This document shows positions 1 to 12,510 of a DNA stretch of 64,000 bases, piece by piece (within the stretch, counting starts at the first letter, position 1; each line of letters starts with the position of its first letter). Position numbers and translations under genes: made by a program. Under the pieces are notes generated by a model. It saw nothing but the letters and a program-made list of their open reading frames with translations, did no database searches and was not told where the DNA came from. The stretch is from Budorcas taxicolor (lineage: Eukaryota; Chordata; Mammalia; Artiodactyla; Bovidae). The stretch is from the NCBI RefSeq assembly GCF_023091745.1, contig NC_068935.1, positions 58,056,724 to 58,120,723 on the forward strand, in the 5' to 3' direction.

Positions 1-28
1 ACCACTGGAACACCAGGGAGGTCCCAGA
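1..28 (-). mobile_element. Edge of a tRNA-type SINE, cut by the window start
   Basis: The first 28 bases are the reverse complement of the head of a cetartiodactyl tRNA-derived SINE (GGGACCTCCCTGGTGTTCCAGTGGT). The rest lies outside the window. Confidence 0.6.
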
Positions 29-44
29 AAGACAATTTAAACAT

Positions 45-448
45 GTTACTGTTCGGTTGCTCGATTGTGTCCAACTCTTTGCAACCCCACGGACTGCAGC
101 ACGCCAGGCTTCCCTGTCCATCACCAACTCCCGGAGCTTACTCAAACTCCTGTCCATCATGTTGGTGATGCCATCCAACCATCTCATCCTCTGTCGTCTG
201 CTTCTCTTCCCGCCTTCAATCTTTCCCAGCATCAGGGTCTTTTCCAGTGAGTCAGTTCTTCTCATCAGGTGGCCAAAGTATTGGAGTTTCAGCTTCCACA
301 TCAGTCCTTCCAATGAATATTCAGGGTTGATTTCCTCTAGGATTGACTGGTTGGATCTCCTTGCAGTCCAAGGGGCTCTCAAGAGTCTTCTCCAGCACAG
401 ACTTCGAAGGCATCACTTCTTTGGCACTCAGCTGAACTCTTCACAAAT
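45..448 (-). mobile_element. BovB (RTE) LINE, 3' end fragment
   Basis: Antisense copy of the BovB 3' end. It shows the hallmark strings of the reverse complement of the terminal coding region, such as CATCTCATCCTCTGTCGTC and CCAATGAATATTCAGGG. It aligns by eye with the copies at 17250, 50263 and 56041. A 163-codon open frame across it on the + strand is on the wrong strand for BovB and is a by-product. Confidence 0.9.
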
Positions 449-452
449 CTTT

Positions 453-2109
453 TCTAGCCTAGTTGTCTTTATTTTTTTTAATCGCTCTCTTCTTCTTTTA
501 ACTCACTGCTCCTCTATGCCACATGTTACACACCCTCCCATCCCGTGACACACCCTACTAAATTATTTTCTCAGTTGAACCCACCACAGTGTAGATGGAC
601 ACAGAAGGCTGGACTGGGGTGCAGACCTCTGAGGATGCCTCCTTGCAATGCCTGGTGATAAGTGCCACATTTCTTACCTGTCACCTTCCTTGTTTCCTCT
701 TTCTTTTTAGAGTGTTCTGGACTCTGAGGTTGGTGAATTCTCCAGCCTTGTCCTAATTCACTGTCCAGGGCTCTGATCTCCAGATGGCCTTGTTTAGAAT
801 CTGGGGTGGGGATCCCATGAGTGTTTGGTTGAGTGTGGAAGGTGGGGACCCCAAACCCTGCCCAGCCACACCAGGAATCTGCAGGCAGCCACTGAAGGAA
901 GTCTGCACTGTGGCTTCGGAGTCCTAGTCCGTGAAAGGCCATCGAGGCAGTGCCAGTTGGCAAGGCTTGTAGGGTCCTCCAGGCCAAACTCTTTGGCCTA
1001 TTGAAAGAAAGTGAACACTGGAAAGGTGAAATGGCACGTTAGCCAGCCTTGGCAGGGAAAGACTGCACCCTTAGTACTGTTGATGGTTTGAAGTGAGGTC
1101 AGGTCACTGTATGGCCTGGGAGCCAGCCTCAGGGGTGTATTAGGCTGGAGGGGTGTATTAGGCTTCTTGGCTCATTCCTTTTGGAATGTGGACCCAAGGG
1201 CACATTAGATGTGGTGTCTGTCTCCAGCCCAGCTCACCTTAATTGCACCCTGACTCCAGAGTCAGTGAGCCTAACAAGTAGTATTAGTTCTCCCTGCCCA
1301 ACACTCCATGCCATCCTGGACCAGTCTCTGCCTTGATTTTCCTCTTTGTTCAAGAAGAAGGTCGCCTTCTCATCTCTAGTTTTCCTCCACACACTAACAT
1401 TGTAGGACTCTAACCAAGTGTGAGTATATAGAAGCTGGGGACAAAAGTGACAGCTTCTGTTCAGTTTTGTTGCTCAGAAATGCAGAAAGGGGCTGACTCC
1501 CCACAACCCTCTTTCCCAGGGACTTTCAGGTTCTGATTCTCATCTGGCCTTCACACAGTACATGTGAAATGCAAAGAGCAAAGGGTATCAGCCGCACTTT
1601 GCAGATGAATCTGAGGATTAGAGAGTCCATCATTTGTTTGAGACAGAAGTGGACCCCAGGTCTCCTGACTCCAGTGTTCCGCTCAGTATGTCTTTTGGGT
1701 CACCAACTCCAAACACTTTGCAAATGTTCACTTGCCTGCTTGTTGATAAGCTTGACGCTATTGCCTGCTGAAATTGCCACAAAACCAAACCACTTCCTCC
1801 CTACCCCAGCATCTCCAGTGATTCTTATATGTTAAGTCTAGGGGAAAGGAATCTTGCTTGCATGTCGGCTTTTAGGGCCAGGGCCAAGGGGTGAACAGAG
1901 AGGGAGGTGGGTGAAGCTGTTTCTCTTCCCTGTGCTGGTGGTATTGGCGCTGCCTGAGAGCTTCTGAACAGAAGCCCGTCTGGATGGCAAGATCGAGGGG
2001 CCAGGTGCCCTGGGACTGGAACTGATGGGGACATCCTCCACTGAGAAGGGGAGTCTTTCCCCTGGGCCTCTAGTGCTTGGGTACTTTCTGGAACAGGGAG
2101 AGAGCAAGC
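453..2109. other. Intronic sequence, no gene seen
   Basis: Presumed MAMLD1 5' intron. Only short scattered open frames with no recognisable protein and no clear repeat. Confidence 0.5.
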
Positions 2110-2335
2110 AAGAGAGTCTCTGTGTGTGTCTCTGAATGTGTGTGTCTGTGTATGCCTTTGTATGTCTGTGTACACGTTTATGTCTGTCCTCGTGTGTCTG
2201 TGTGCACCTGTGCATCTGATGTCTAATTTGTGTGTGCATTTGTGTGTACATGTGTGACTGTTGGTACCTGTGTCTGTGTATGTTTCTCTGAGCATGTGTG
2301 ACTGTGTGCATCTGTGTCTGTATGTGTACCAACAT
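2110..2335. repeat. GT-rich degenerate simple repeat
   Basis: About 225 bp dominated by TGTGTCTGTGTATG-like runs with interruptions. Antisense open frames full of His/Thr across it are low-complexity artefacts. Confidence 0.85.
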
Positions 2336-3285
2336 ATGAGTGGCAGGTTTGGCCCTGGAGAGGACACTGGAACAGTTTCCAGACACGCTCCCTTCAGCAC
2401 AACACCCACCTTGGTCATCTACTGTGGGAAAGCTTGGGGGAACTCGTGGGCATTCAGCACCCAGGAATGCCGGCACCTAGAGGGCCCGTCTGGACTACCA
2501 CTTTAAATCCCAGGGCACTTTCAATTTTCAAAATGCATAATGTCTAAAACAGAAAAAGATGATGGTGGACAAGTCCGGTAAGAAATGAGGTCTTGACAAA
2601 ACTTGGCCTCGCATCACCTTGCAGGCTGTTTGTGCCACAGTTGATCATGTGATAAGATGAGCATTGTTATCCCTGCTCTAAGACTGTCTTGGTATGCCCT
2701 CATTTCTGGATGTCCCCAGGTTGCAGAAAACTCTGTTCTGATTGATGTCACGGATGGACACTCTGTGCTGCTCGGTCTTGGAGTCAAATCTGTTTCCAGG
2801 TGGGGCCAGCTAGAGACACAGTGATCCCAGTTGACATGGTTTGTACAAGTTTCGGCTCCTTTTGAAGCAGAAGTCTGCTCTCTGGACCTACTGCGTAGGA
2901 CCGTGGGACGTTTGTACTTGCTGGAAGCCCCCGGCCTCAAGCTGATTCATCACCAAGCAGTGCAGGACTCTCAGGGTGTGTGTGGTGGCCGGTCATTTAT
3001 AACCTCAGTGGCAGTATCCGAAATGCAAAAGGAGGCAGATTGCAGTGGTTCCCTGAAGCAGAATTCGCAGCAACCAGATCTTGAGGTATTATTTCGAAAC
3101 CAAGTCTGTAAGTTCTTTATTGATAATGTGGGAAAGGTCCCAGCACCTCTGTGTCATTTAGGGGCTAGTCCTGCTCAGAGTACAGGATAGAAACTTTTTC
3201 CGTCTCCCCAAATTTATAACATGTTGCTTCATCCTTTTTCTAAAAGGAGCAACTTTATAAAACCCCAAGTTAGAGAGTGATAATA
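2336..3285. other. Intronic sequence, no gene seen
   Basis: No recognisable coding sequence or repeat. Confidence 0.45.
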
Positions 3286-3287
3286 AT

Positions 3288-4075
3288 TTTGTCTTTATTA
3301 TAAAAGCTTAATTAATATATAATTTACATACCATATGATTCACCCTTTGAAAGCATACAAATTGGTGTGTTTTACTGTTTTGACTTGTCTATTCTGGACA
3401 TTTCATATAAATGGAATCATACTCTGTGTGGTCTTTTGTGCCTGGCATCTTTCACTTGGCATAATGTTGTCAGGGTTCATCCATGTTGTAGCATGTACCA
3501 GTACTTCATGCCTTTTGATGGCTGAGTAATACTCCATTGTATGGAGAGCCCATGTTTGGCTTATCCAGTTACCAGTTGGTGGACATCTGGGTTGTTTCCA
3601 CCTCTTCACTGTCAGAAGTAGTGCTGCTATGAAGATTCTTGTACAAGCTTTGGTAGAGGCCTGTTTTCATTTATCTTGGCTGTATTATACCAAAGAATGG
3701 AATTATAAGGTCATATTTGGGGCTTCCTTGCTGGCTCAAACAATAAAGAATCTGCCAGCAATGCAGGAGACCCAGGTTTGATCCCTGGGTCGGGAAGATC
3801 CCTAGAAGAAGGAAATGGCAACCCACTCTAGTATTCTTGCCTAGAGAATCCCATGGACAGAGAAGCCTAGTGGGCTACAGTCCATAGGGTCACAAAAAGT
3901 CAGACATGACTGAGTGACTAACACTTTCACACTTTCATGGCTATTCTATGCTTAACTTATCCTGGAACTGCCAAACTCTTTTCCAGAATGGCTGTACCAT
4001 TTTACATTCCCACTGGCAATATATGAGGGTTCCAATTGCTCCACATCACTTTGGGCTTTTTCAAGTCAACTTTTA
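3288..4075 (-). mobile_element. Old L1 3' region, interrupted by a SINE
   Basis: Antisense L1 hallmarks: ATAAATGGAATCATAC, GGCTGAGTAATACTCCATTG, GACATCTGGGTTGTTTCCA, then after the SINE TTCCAGAATGGCTGTACCA and CATTCCCAC. The L1 text stops at 3718 and resumes at about 3939, so the SINE inserted later. Confidence 0.85.
3719..3938 (+). mobile_element. Bov-tA-type SINE inside the old L1
   Basis: Full tRNA-like head plus the BovB-derived body (GGAAATGGCAACCCACTC, AATCCCATGGACAGAG, GACATGACTGAGTGACTAAC). Several substitutions; no clean target-site duplication seen. Confidence 0.9.
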
Positions 4076-5156
4076 AAAAATGGAAAGCAGTGTTTTAGAA
4101 TATTGAGGTATTTATTAACCTGTAATTATATGCCTTGTGGCTCTTGGATACTCTCAAAGCACTCCTTTCAAATGCACAGAAATATTGAACAACATGTTAT
4201 GCATTCCTAGGAACATATGGACTCCAATCCAACAGGTCTTCAAGGCTCTAGGCTGAAAGACTCCTTCAGATGGTTCTAGGCCACCCAAGTTTGAATCCAT
4301 TCACACTCAGTGGTAGCTGTTAGATTTCTATATAGAACTTTGCACTTTACATGTGAAGAAACTGAGTCTTCAAGGTTAAGGAGTCATGACTGAGAAGCTA
4401 GCCTTCCTGCTTCAGGGCCTATTCTTGGGCTTTGAAGCCCTGACTCTCCTAATATCCAGAAGGCCAGTCCTCTTCACCCTTGACCCCAGCCTGGGCTCTG
4501 CCTGTTTCACCCAGGACAAGCTCCTCTGGAGTAGGGCATCTCACTTGACTCCTTACACCTTCATACCAACATCTCTCATGGCAAATCAGAATTCACAGCA
4601 GCCAGTTCCTTTTAGAGCAGGGTCATCTGCTATGATTAGAGCCCACTGTGGCTGTGATTGATGGCAGTGGGTTGATGGATCTGTTCCCACCAGACGTTCT
4701 TTGCTGGTGGTCTGGAGAATAGCAGTGGCCTTGGCCTCCTGGCATGTATTCAGCCCACCCTGTGATTCTCCGCTGGAGGTGCCTCCTTCCTGTTGCTTCC
4801 TCTTACTTTCCACACAGCCCTGTACTCCAGCCAGTTTTGTCTACACAAGTTTGTGATGCTCTCGCCATGAGCAGAGCCCTGGGCTGGATGTTCCGGCTCT
4901 CAGCTGCCCAGGTCCCTGTCTTTAGGTGGTGGGACAGGCCAAATAATTAGAGTCCAGAACTGGGTGTTCTTTAAGTGCCAAGAGTCACAGATGGTCCTGG
5001 GCTCAGAACACTCCAGCTCTTAGTCATCCAAACGAGAGGATCCTTTACCCCCAAAGAGTAACAAGCCCTGAAGCTCCCCGAGGGAGCCCCCTTGACTGTG
5101 GACACAGGCCAGCCTCACTGGGACCTGTGCCTTCCCTTTAGCATTTTTCTCCCTGG
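4076..5156. other. Intronic sequence, no gene seen
   Basis: A short MIR-like piece (GTGAAGAAACTGAGTCTTC, about 4350-4385) is the only repeat seen. No coding evidence. Confidence 0.4.
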
Positions 5157-5445
5157 TATATGAGTTTGCTAGCGCTGCTATAACAAAGCTCCACAAACTT
5201 AAGCCAAAGATAAGAATTTTCTCACATTTGCAGAAAGCATAAGTCTGAGATCAAGGTATCAGGAAGGCTACCGTCCTGTGTCCAAATGTACCCTTTTCAT
5301 AAGGACACCACCCCTATTAAGTTAAGGGCCCACCCTACTCCAATCACATCTGTAACTACCCTATTTCCAAATAAGGTCACACCCTAAGGTACTGGGGGTC
5401 AGGATATCAACATGAATGGGGGGGCACAATTCAATATTAACACCA
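5157..5445 (-). mobile_element. MLT1-family (MaLR) LTR remnant
   Basis: Begins TATGAGTTTGCTAGCGCTGC and ends GGCACAATTCAATATTAACA, with AAATAAGGTCACACC and AAGGGCCCACCCTA between. This is the reverse complement of an MLT1 LTR. It is an old solo-LTR-type remnant with the middle shortened and no internal genes. Confidence 0.8.
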
Positions 5446-6895
5446 ATGTACATGTCTGAAGACAGACTTGAATTATTTTGCCATCCTATTACCTCCACCT
5501 GACTGGCTGGGTTCCATTCCTCTGTAAGCCCATTTGAAGTCCAGAGGTCTTTTGACTTTTTCTTTCATTTGGAAGCTAAATTTCACCCTTGAAAAAAATG
5601 AGAACTCTAATATCCCAGTGTCTCCTATCCTAACTCAAAATACACCCAACAAGTCAGAGACCTGGGATGGGATCTCATGGTCTCAGAGATTCCTATGGGA
5701 ATGGCTGAGCAGGACCCTTCTCCTCACCTAATTCAGGGACCGTAGGGGAAGAAGCAGCTAGGATGAGAGATGTGGGGTCACCTTGGCCTTCCTGTGTAGC
5801 TCGCCTTTGTACCTTTCAGTCTGAAGCCCAAGGCTTTCTGCTCCTTAGTTCCTTGGGGGAGGGCCTTGGACTCTGTTGCTTGGAAAGATTTCAATCCTTC
5901 AGGGTTGCTCCATCCTTATGCTCCCCTTGCCTCCTTGCCAAGTGCCTCTGATTTAGTTTGTTTCCTTCCTCTGTCATGCCCGGAGATCTGACCCCGACTG
6001 GCACGTTGAGATGGACATCAGACGTCTGGCCAAGTCCACAGTCCACAGCAAGACGTCGGTACTAGAGCCCTTGGCTAAGGCAGGGAGCAGTGAGCTGGTG
6101 ATGACCCTGGGGTCCCTCGGGTACCTTCAAAACCTGGGCTGAAGGGGAGAGAGACTGCCTGCAATCCTCTGCCCTGAACCTGAGCTGGGAGGACACCCCT
6201 AACCCCACACCATTAACATCAACAGGCTACTGAACCCCAGAGCCAAGCCTCTCCCTGGAGCATGGACTTACTTGATGATGCAGGCAGAGGGGTGGCATTT
6301 TCTCTCTGTATTAAAGCCAACGTGACTAGAGAAAGCTGAATTCACATGGATTTCTGAGGCTGAAATGAAAAGTGTGTGTAGCAGATGATTTGGGAGTTCA
6401 TCCACAACCTTGGACTGTGCTTGGAAACATTGCTGGGGTTGGGTTTCTGTTAATGGGGGGCATTAGGCTTCCTGTCCAGCTGTTCATGGATATTGCCAGG
6501 GCAGAAGGAACCCGAGCTGGCGTCGTGCGTGCTAAGGTAGCACACCTCTGCTGTGGCAGAAAAGTTTGCCTGAGGGCTGGTTCCCGGGCCTGGATTCCTC
6601 TAGAGGCAAAGAGGAAACGAGGTAACGTCTGGAGACGCTGGGATGCTGGTGGCGGGAGACCCCTTCTGACTTGGACCAAAGTCAGTTTCCAGGCAGGAAA
6701 CTCTCACCTGGGTTTCCTGTTGGCCATGCTCCCCTGGCCCAGCTGGTCCCAAAGCGTAGTGATGCAATGCTGGGTCAGGAGGTTGCCTTCATCCACACAG
6801 CTCCGACTGCTGCCATCACCTGCCCTCTCTACACTGGGCTGCTGGGAACCGCGAAGGGGCAGGGCAACAAATCAGTAGAGTGGAGTCTTTAAGAG
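5446..6895. other. Intronic sequence, no gene seen
   Basis: A 168-codon + frame at 6372-6878 has no recognisable protein. It is opposed by an antisense frame of similar quality, so I treat it as chance. Confidence 0.4.
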
Positions 6896-6899
6896 CCAA

Positions 6900-8995
6900 A
6901 GCAGCATTATTTTTTTCAATTTTGTCTTTTTTCCCTTAGAGCTAAATGGGTAGCTTGTTTGAAAATGGTAGGTTTTGTGTGGACATAAATTTTTATTTCT
7001 CTGGAATAAAGGCCCTAGAGTGCAAGTGCTGTGTCATCCTATAGCTGCGTAGCTAGTTTTACATTTCCAACGGACAGTGAGTGGTACAGATGATGATCCA
7101 CATTCTCACTAGCTTTTGGTGTTGCCACTGCTCTTTATTTTAGCCATTCTGATAGGTAGGTGGGGCTTCCCTCATACTTCAGTTGGTTAAGAAGCTGCCT
7201 GCAATTCAGGAGACCTGGTTTCGATTCCTGGGTCAGGAAGATCCCCTGGAGAAGGGAATGGCAACCCACTCCAGTCTTCTTGCCTGGAGAATTCCATGGA
7301 CAGAGGAGCCTGCAGGCTACAGTCTGTGGGGTCACAAGAGTTGGACACGACCTAGCGACTAAAAAGAGAGAGAGATAGGTAGGTAGTGGAATCTCATTGT
7401 GGTTCTAATTTACAATTATTTAATGTTTAATGATATTGAACATCTGTGTATGTGCTTATTTGCCTTCCGTAGAAACTCTTCAGTGGAATGTCTTTTCATG
7501 TATTTTTCCCATTTTCTAATTGGGTGGTTTATTTTCCTACTGTTGAGTTTTTGAGATTCTTTATATCTTCTAGATACTAGTCCTTTATCCAATAGGAGGT
7601 TGGCAGGTATATTCTCCTAGTCATGTTTTCATCCTATTCACAGGGTCTTTCACCGAGCAAATATTTTACTTTCGATAAGGTGTAATTTATCAATATTTCC
7701 TTTTATGAGTCATGCTTTTGCTATCAAGTCTAAGAAAGAACTTTTTGCCTAGCTCTACATCCCAAAGATTTTCTCCTACCTTTTTCTAAAATTTGTGTAA
7801 TGTTACATCTTAAACTCTTTGGTCCATTTTGAGTTAATTTTTGTGTAAGGCATGAGATTGAGTGTGAAGTTTAGTTTTTGCCTATAGATGTTCAATTGTT
7901 CCAGAACATGTGTTAAAAATGCTGCCATTCTTGCACTGAATTGCTTTTGCATTTTTTTCAAGACTCAGTTGGTTGTATTTATGTGGATCTATTTCCGGAA
8001 TCTGTTCTGTTCCAGTAATCAATGTGTCTGTCCCTCTGCCAACACCACACTGTCTTGTTTAATGCAGTCATATAATAAGTCTTGAAACCGGGTAAGTTGA
8101 TTCCTTCCACTTCACTCTTCTTTGTCAGAATTGTTTCATCTCTTCTCCTTCCCTTACATTTCCATAGAAATTTTAGAATAATTTTATCTATATCTACCAA
8201 AAATCATGCTGGGATTTTGATAGGAATTTGGTAAAGCTGTGTATCAATTTGAGAAAAATTGATATCTGTACAATGTTGAGTCTTTCATTCTGTAAACACA
8301 GAATATCCCTCTATTCATTTATAGCATCTTTGATCTTTCATTAGTGTTTCATAGTTTTTAGTATACAATCCTGGATGTGATTTGCTTGATTTTCACTGTA
8401 GAAGTATTTGAGCAATAGTAAACTGTACTGTATTTTTAATCCCAGTTGCCCATGCATTCTTTGCTGGCACTTACAAGTGCAATTGATTTTTATATGTTGA
8501 TCTTGTATTCTGAGTCCTTCCTGAACTTGCTTATTAGTTCCAGGATATACTTTGTAAATTTTTTTTTAAGATTTCCATGTAGAAAATCATATCACCTACA
8601 AATAGAGATAGTTTTACTTCTAATATGTATGCCTTTCATTTCATTCTCTTGCCTTAATGAACTAGCTACAACCTCCAGTACTGTCTCTGGTTTATTGTTT
8701 TTTGTTTTCTTGGAAATGTATTTGATACACAACATGGTGTAAGTTTAAGATGTTCAACATATTGATTTGATACGAGCAATGATGAGAGTAGTTATCCTTG
8801 CCGTGTCACCAAACTTGGAGGGAAAGCTTTCATCTTTAATTATTAAATGTGATGTTAGCTGTAGAAATATTGCAGATGCTTTTTGTCAAGCTGAGGAAGT
8901 TCCTCTCTAGTCCTGGTTTTCTGAGAGTTTTCATCATGAATAGGTGTTAAATTTCATGATGTGCTTCTTCTGCATCAAATAATATGATTGTATGA
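6900..8995 (-). mobile_element. Old L1 remnant (antisense), with a SINE inside
   Basis: Antisense L1 3'-half text: TTTTCATGTATTTTTCCCATTTTCTAATTG, TTTGAGTTAATTTTTGTGTAAGG, CATCTTTGATCTTTCATTAG, CAAATAGAGATAGTTTTACTTC. Short open frames, e.g. 7979-8200 minus, are ORF2 scraps. Diverged and indel-rich. Confidence 0.85.
7162..7373 (+). mobile_element. Bov-tA SINE with 11-bp target-site duplication
   Basis: Complete SINE with an (AG)n-like tail, inserted in the L1. The duplication GATAGGTAGGT is at 7151-7161 and 7374-7384, perfect over 11 bp, and the L1 text continues seamlessly after it. Confidence 0.95.
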
Positions 8996-9765
8996 CTATA
9001 ACTGAATTTGTGGTTTTGAGACAATTGTAGATTTACATGCAGGTCTAAGAAAGAATGCAAAGAGATCCCTTGTGCCCTCTTAACTAGCTTTGCCTAATGA
9101 TAGCATCTTGCAAAGCTATATTACAACTGGGATGCCAACATGGGTATAGTCAAGGTACAGAACATGTCCATCTCCACATGAATCCCTCATTTTACTCATT
9201 GATGGACACATCCACTTCTCTTCCACACCAACCCCTTCCTTACTCCTTGGCAACATCTAATTAGTCCATTTCTATAGTTTCGTCATTTTAAGAATGTTAT
9301 ATAAATGGAATCACACAGTGGCTAAGTTTGGGGGATTGCCTTTTTTTTCATTCAGCATAATTCTCTATAGACTCATCCAGGTCATTATCAACAGTCATGT
9401 CTTTTTATTGATGAGTGGTATACCATGGTATGTAGGTACCAGTTTGTTTAATCATTTACCCATTGAAAGATTTCTGGGTTGTTTCTGGTTTGAGGCTATC
9501 TTGAGTAAAGCTACTATAAATGCTTGTTTGCCAATTTTTGTATGAATACAAGTCTTCATTCCTCTGGGATAAATACCTAGGAGTGCAAATCCTGGGCATG
9601 TAATAATTATATGTTCAGTTTTTAAGAAACTGCCAAAACAGTTTTCCAGAGTAGCTTTGCCATTTTTCATTCTCTCCAACAATGCATAAATAATCCAGTT
9701 TCTCTCATTTTTGCCAATATTTGGTGTGTTTTTCAAACAAATAAAGGTGAAATTCAAATGAAAAT
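8996..9765 (-). mobile_element. Second old L1 3' end (antisense)
   Basis: A new L1-type 3' end begins here (TTTTGAGACAATTGTAGATTTACATGC) and repeats landmarks already passed in the first element: ATAAATGGAATCACACAG, CCATTGAAAGATTTCTGGGTTG, GGGATAAATACCTAGGAGTGC. It is therefore a separate insertion, not a continuation. Confidence 0.75.
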
Positions 9766-9839
9766 TAGTGGCATTCGTTCATTCACAATGTACTACACCA
9801 TCTCCTCTATTTAGATCCTGAACATTTACATCACCCAAA

Positions 9840-12050
9840 GTAAGCCTCATCTCTAGTAAGCAATTAGTCCCTGCCCTCAGTCCCTGTCAACCACCAATCT
9901 GCTTCCTGTCTCCATGAATGCAGCTACTCTGGATATTTTGTATAAATGGCATCATATAATATGTGACCTTTGGTGACTGACTTGTTTCACATAGCAGGTT
10001 TTATCTGTATACCAATAATTAATTCCTTCGTATGGCTGAATAAGTCAGTGTTAAGGACAAGGCAAATTTTGTTTATCTGTTTACACATTGATGGCCATTT
10101 GGGTTGTTTCCACCTTTTGATTATCATGAATAATGCTACTGTGAACATTTGTATGGAAATATTTGAATATCGATCTTCATTTCTTTGGGGTATATATGTA
10201 GGGATGGAATTGCAGGGTCTGATGGTAATTCCATGTTGTTACTTTTTTTGGAAGAACTGCCAAACTGCTTTCCCTAGCAGCTGTAATGTTTCAGTTCCCA
10301 CCAGAAATGTATGAGTGTTCCAATTTCTCCACATTCTTGTCAACACTTGTTATTTCCTTTTTTTTATTATGCCATCCTACTCTATAGGAAGTGGTATGTC
10401 ATAGTTTTGATTTGCATTTCTCTAACATCTCTTGATACTGAGCATCTTTACATGTGCTTGTTGGCTGTTTTTAATATCATTTCAATATTAATTTTAATAT
10501 CTATTTTTTATATTCCCTTCTTTGTTTGCTTTGGGTTTCTTCTCCTTTTTCTTGGTTCCTTAGGTGGAAACTTACAGATTTTAGACTTACCCTCATTTCT
10601 GTTATAACTGTAAATATCTCTCTCAGCACAGCTTTACTTGTGTTCCACAAATTTTGATGTAGTATATTTTCATTTTCATTTAGTTCAGTTTATTTTAAAA
10701 ACTTCTCTTGAGACCTCCTCTTTGACTCCTGAGGTTTTTTTTTTAAGCTTGTTGCTTAGTTTCCAAGTGTTTGGAGATTTTCCTGTTGTCATTTCTGTTT
10801 TTGTTTCCTAATCTGATTCCACTGTAGTCAGAGAAAATACCATATATTACTTCAACTCTTAAATTTTTGTGGATTGTTTCATAGTCCGAATGGTGTCTGT
10901 ATTGGTATATATTTCTTGGATGCTTGAAAAGAATGTAAATTTTACTGTTTTCTTGATGGAGTGTTCTATAAATATCAATTAGATCTTATTAGATGGCAAT
11001 GGTGTTGAGTTCTTTTATATCTTGCTGATTTTCTAATTGTTCTATCAGTTATTGAGAGAGGACATTGAAGTCTCCATTATGAATGTCAAATTTTCTATTT
11101 CTTCTTTCAGTTACTGTTAGTTTTGACCCATGTATCATGTAGCTGTGTTGTTTGGTGCATACACATTTAGAATTACTTTGTCTTCTTGGTAGACTGATCC
11201 TTTGCCCTTCTCTGTGCCTGGTCATTTTCTTTGTTCTGAAGTTATTTGATGTTACTAGAGCCACCCCTGCTCGTTTTTAAAAGTTTTTTCATCCTTTTAC
11301 TTTCTACATGCCCATATCATTATGTTTGAGGTGAGCATCTTGCAGACAGCATATGGTTGTGTTATGTTTGTTTTTTTAATTGACTCTGTCAACGTCTCTT
11401 TTTAATTGCTGTATTTAGATCATTTTCACTTAATGTACTTATTGATGTTAGTGCTTAATTCTGCCAGTTTATTTTTAATCTCTGTTTGCTTTCTGTATTT
11501 GTCCCTACTTTCTTTTTCCTGTATTCCTGTGGGTGACTTGAAAATTTTTTAGAATTTCATTTGCTGATTCGTGTATGATGTTTCTGCATGTATGTTTCTA
11601 GATGCCATTTTTTTGGTGTTTCTTGGTACTACATCATATATACATAACTTATAAGGGTCTACTGATGTCAGCATTTTACCAGTTTGAGTGAAGTATAGAA
11701 ACCTTACCTCTCTTTCCACCCCTTTACCACTCTCCTCTGTTTATAATGTAATTATGTTAAATATTTCTTCCACATACATTTAGAACTGCAGCATGCAATG
11801 TTATGTTTCTTCAGCTGCCAAATATAATTTAGAAAACTTTAAGGAAAAGGAAAGTCTATTCTATTCCCCCCCTTTTTTTTTCTCTTTCCATGGTTCCTTT
11901 TTCCTCAGTGATGTCCAAAATGTCTTCTTTTATCACTTCCTTTCTGTTTAGAGATCTCCCTTTAGCCATTCTCTTAGGAGAAGTCTGTTGTTGATGAATT
12001 CTTTTAGTTTTCGTTCATCTGAGAATATTTTGATTCCCCTTCCATAGCTG
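9840..12050 (-). mobile_element. Third old L1 remnant (antisense)
   Basis: Landmarks restart again (GATATTTTGTATAAATGGCATC, GGCCATTTGGGTTGTTTCCA). They then run into ORF2-complement text, e.g. TGTTGTTTGGTGCATACACATTTAG and GTGAGCATCTTGCAGACAGCATATGG. It ends near CATCTGAGAATATTTTGATTCCCCTTCC. Open frames are broken throughout. Confidence 0.8.
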
Positions 12051-12129
12051 AAGTGTGATTTTCAGCACTCATTTAGATCTTCTGTTTCGCTGGCTTTCTC
12101 TGACAATGCTCTGGCAGGGAAAGGGGTGC

Positions 12130-12510
12130 ACTGTCTCATTTCTGCCAGGTAGCTATGGAAATTCAGATTCTCCACTTAGCCTTCATTGTCACCAAGGAGG
12201 CTGGAGCTTCTCATTGCTGCTGGGCAGTGATGATAGTTTCAGCTCCCCACTGGGCTTCTGCTAATGCCACCCTGGGTGGGATGGGTAAGAGTGCCTCATT
12301 ACTGTTCCCCATGTGACCTCTGCTGACATTGGAAGGGATGGGATGTGGACTCATGACCCTGTGGAAGGGCAAAGGTCCTGACTCTGTGCGGCCTCCTCTT
12401 AACACCACCCTGGCAGGAACAGGGGAGATGACTCATTTCTGTTCATGGGGGGTGGAGTCTAGGCTCCCAACTGGCCTTTGCTGATGGGACTGGGTGGGAC
12501 CACCCTTTTG
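12130..12510. repeat. Degenerate tandem repeat, units of about 55-85 bp
   Basis: The string CTCATT/CTCATG recurs at 12135, 12210, 12295, 12350 and 12432. Each is followed by similar text: a CTGCTG or TTCCC core, then ..CTCCCCACTGGGCTTCTGCTAA.., then CACCCTGGGTGGGATGGG. It abuts the third L1 remnant. I recall similar internal repeats in some old L1-linked sequences but cannot assign it. Confidence 0.55.

Noticed and set aside
57..548. 163-codon + open frame
   Set aside because: It is the wrong-strand reading of an antisense BovB 3' end.
1825..2476. Antisense frames of about 200 codons rich in His, Thr and Gln
   Set aside because: They cross the GT-rich simple repeat; composition reflects the repeat, not a protein.
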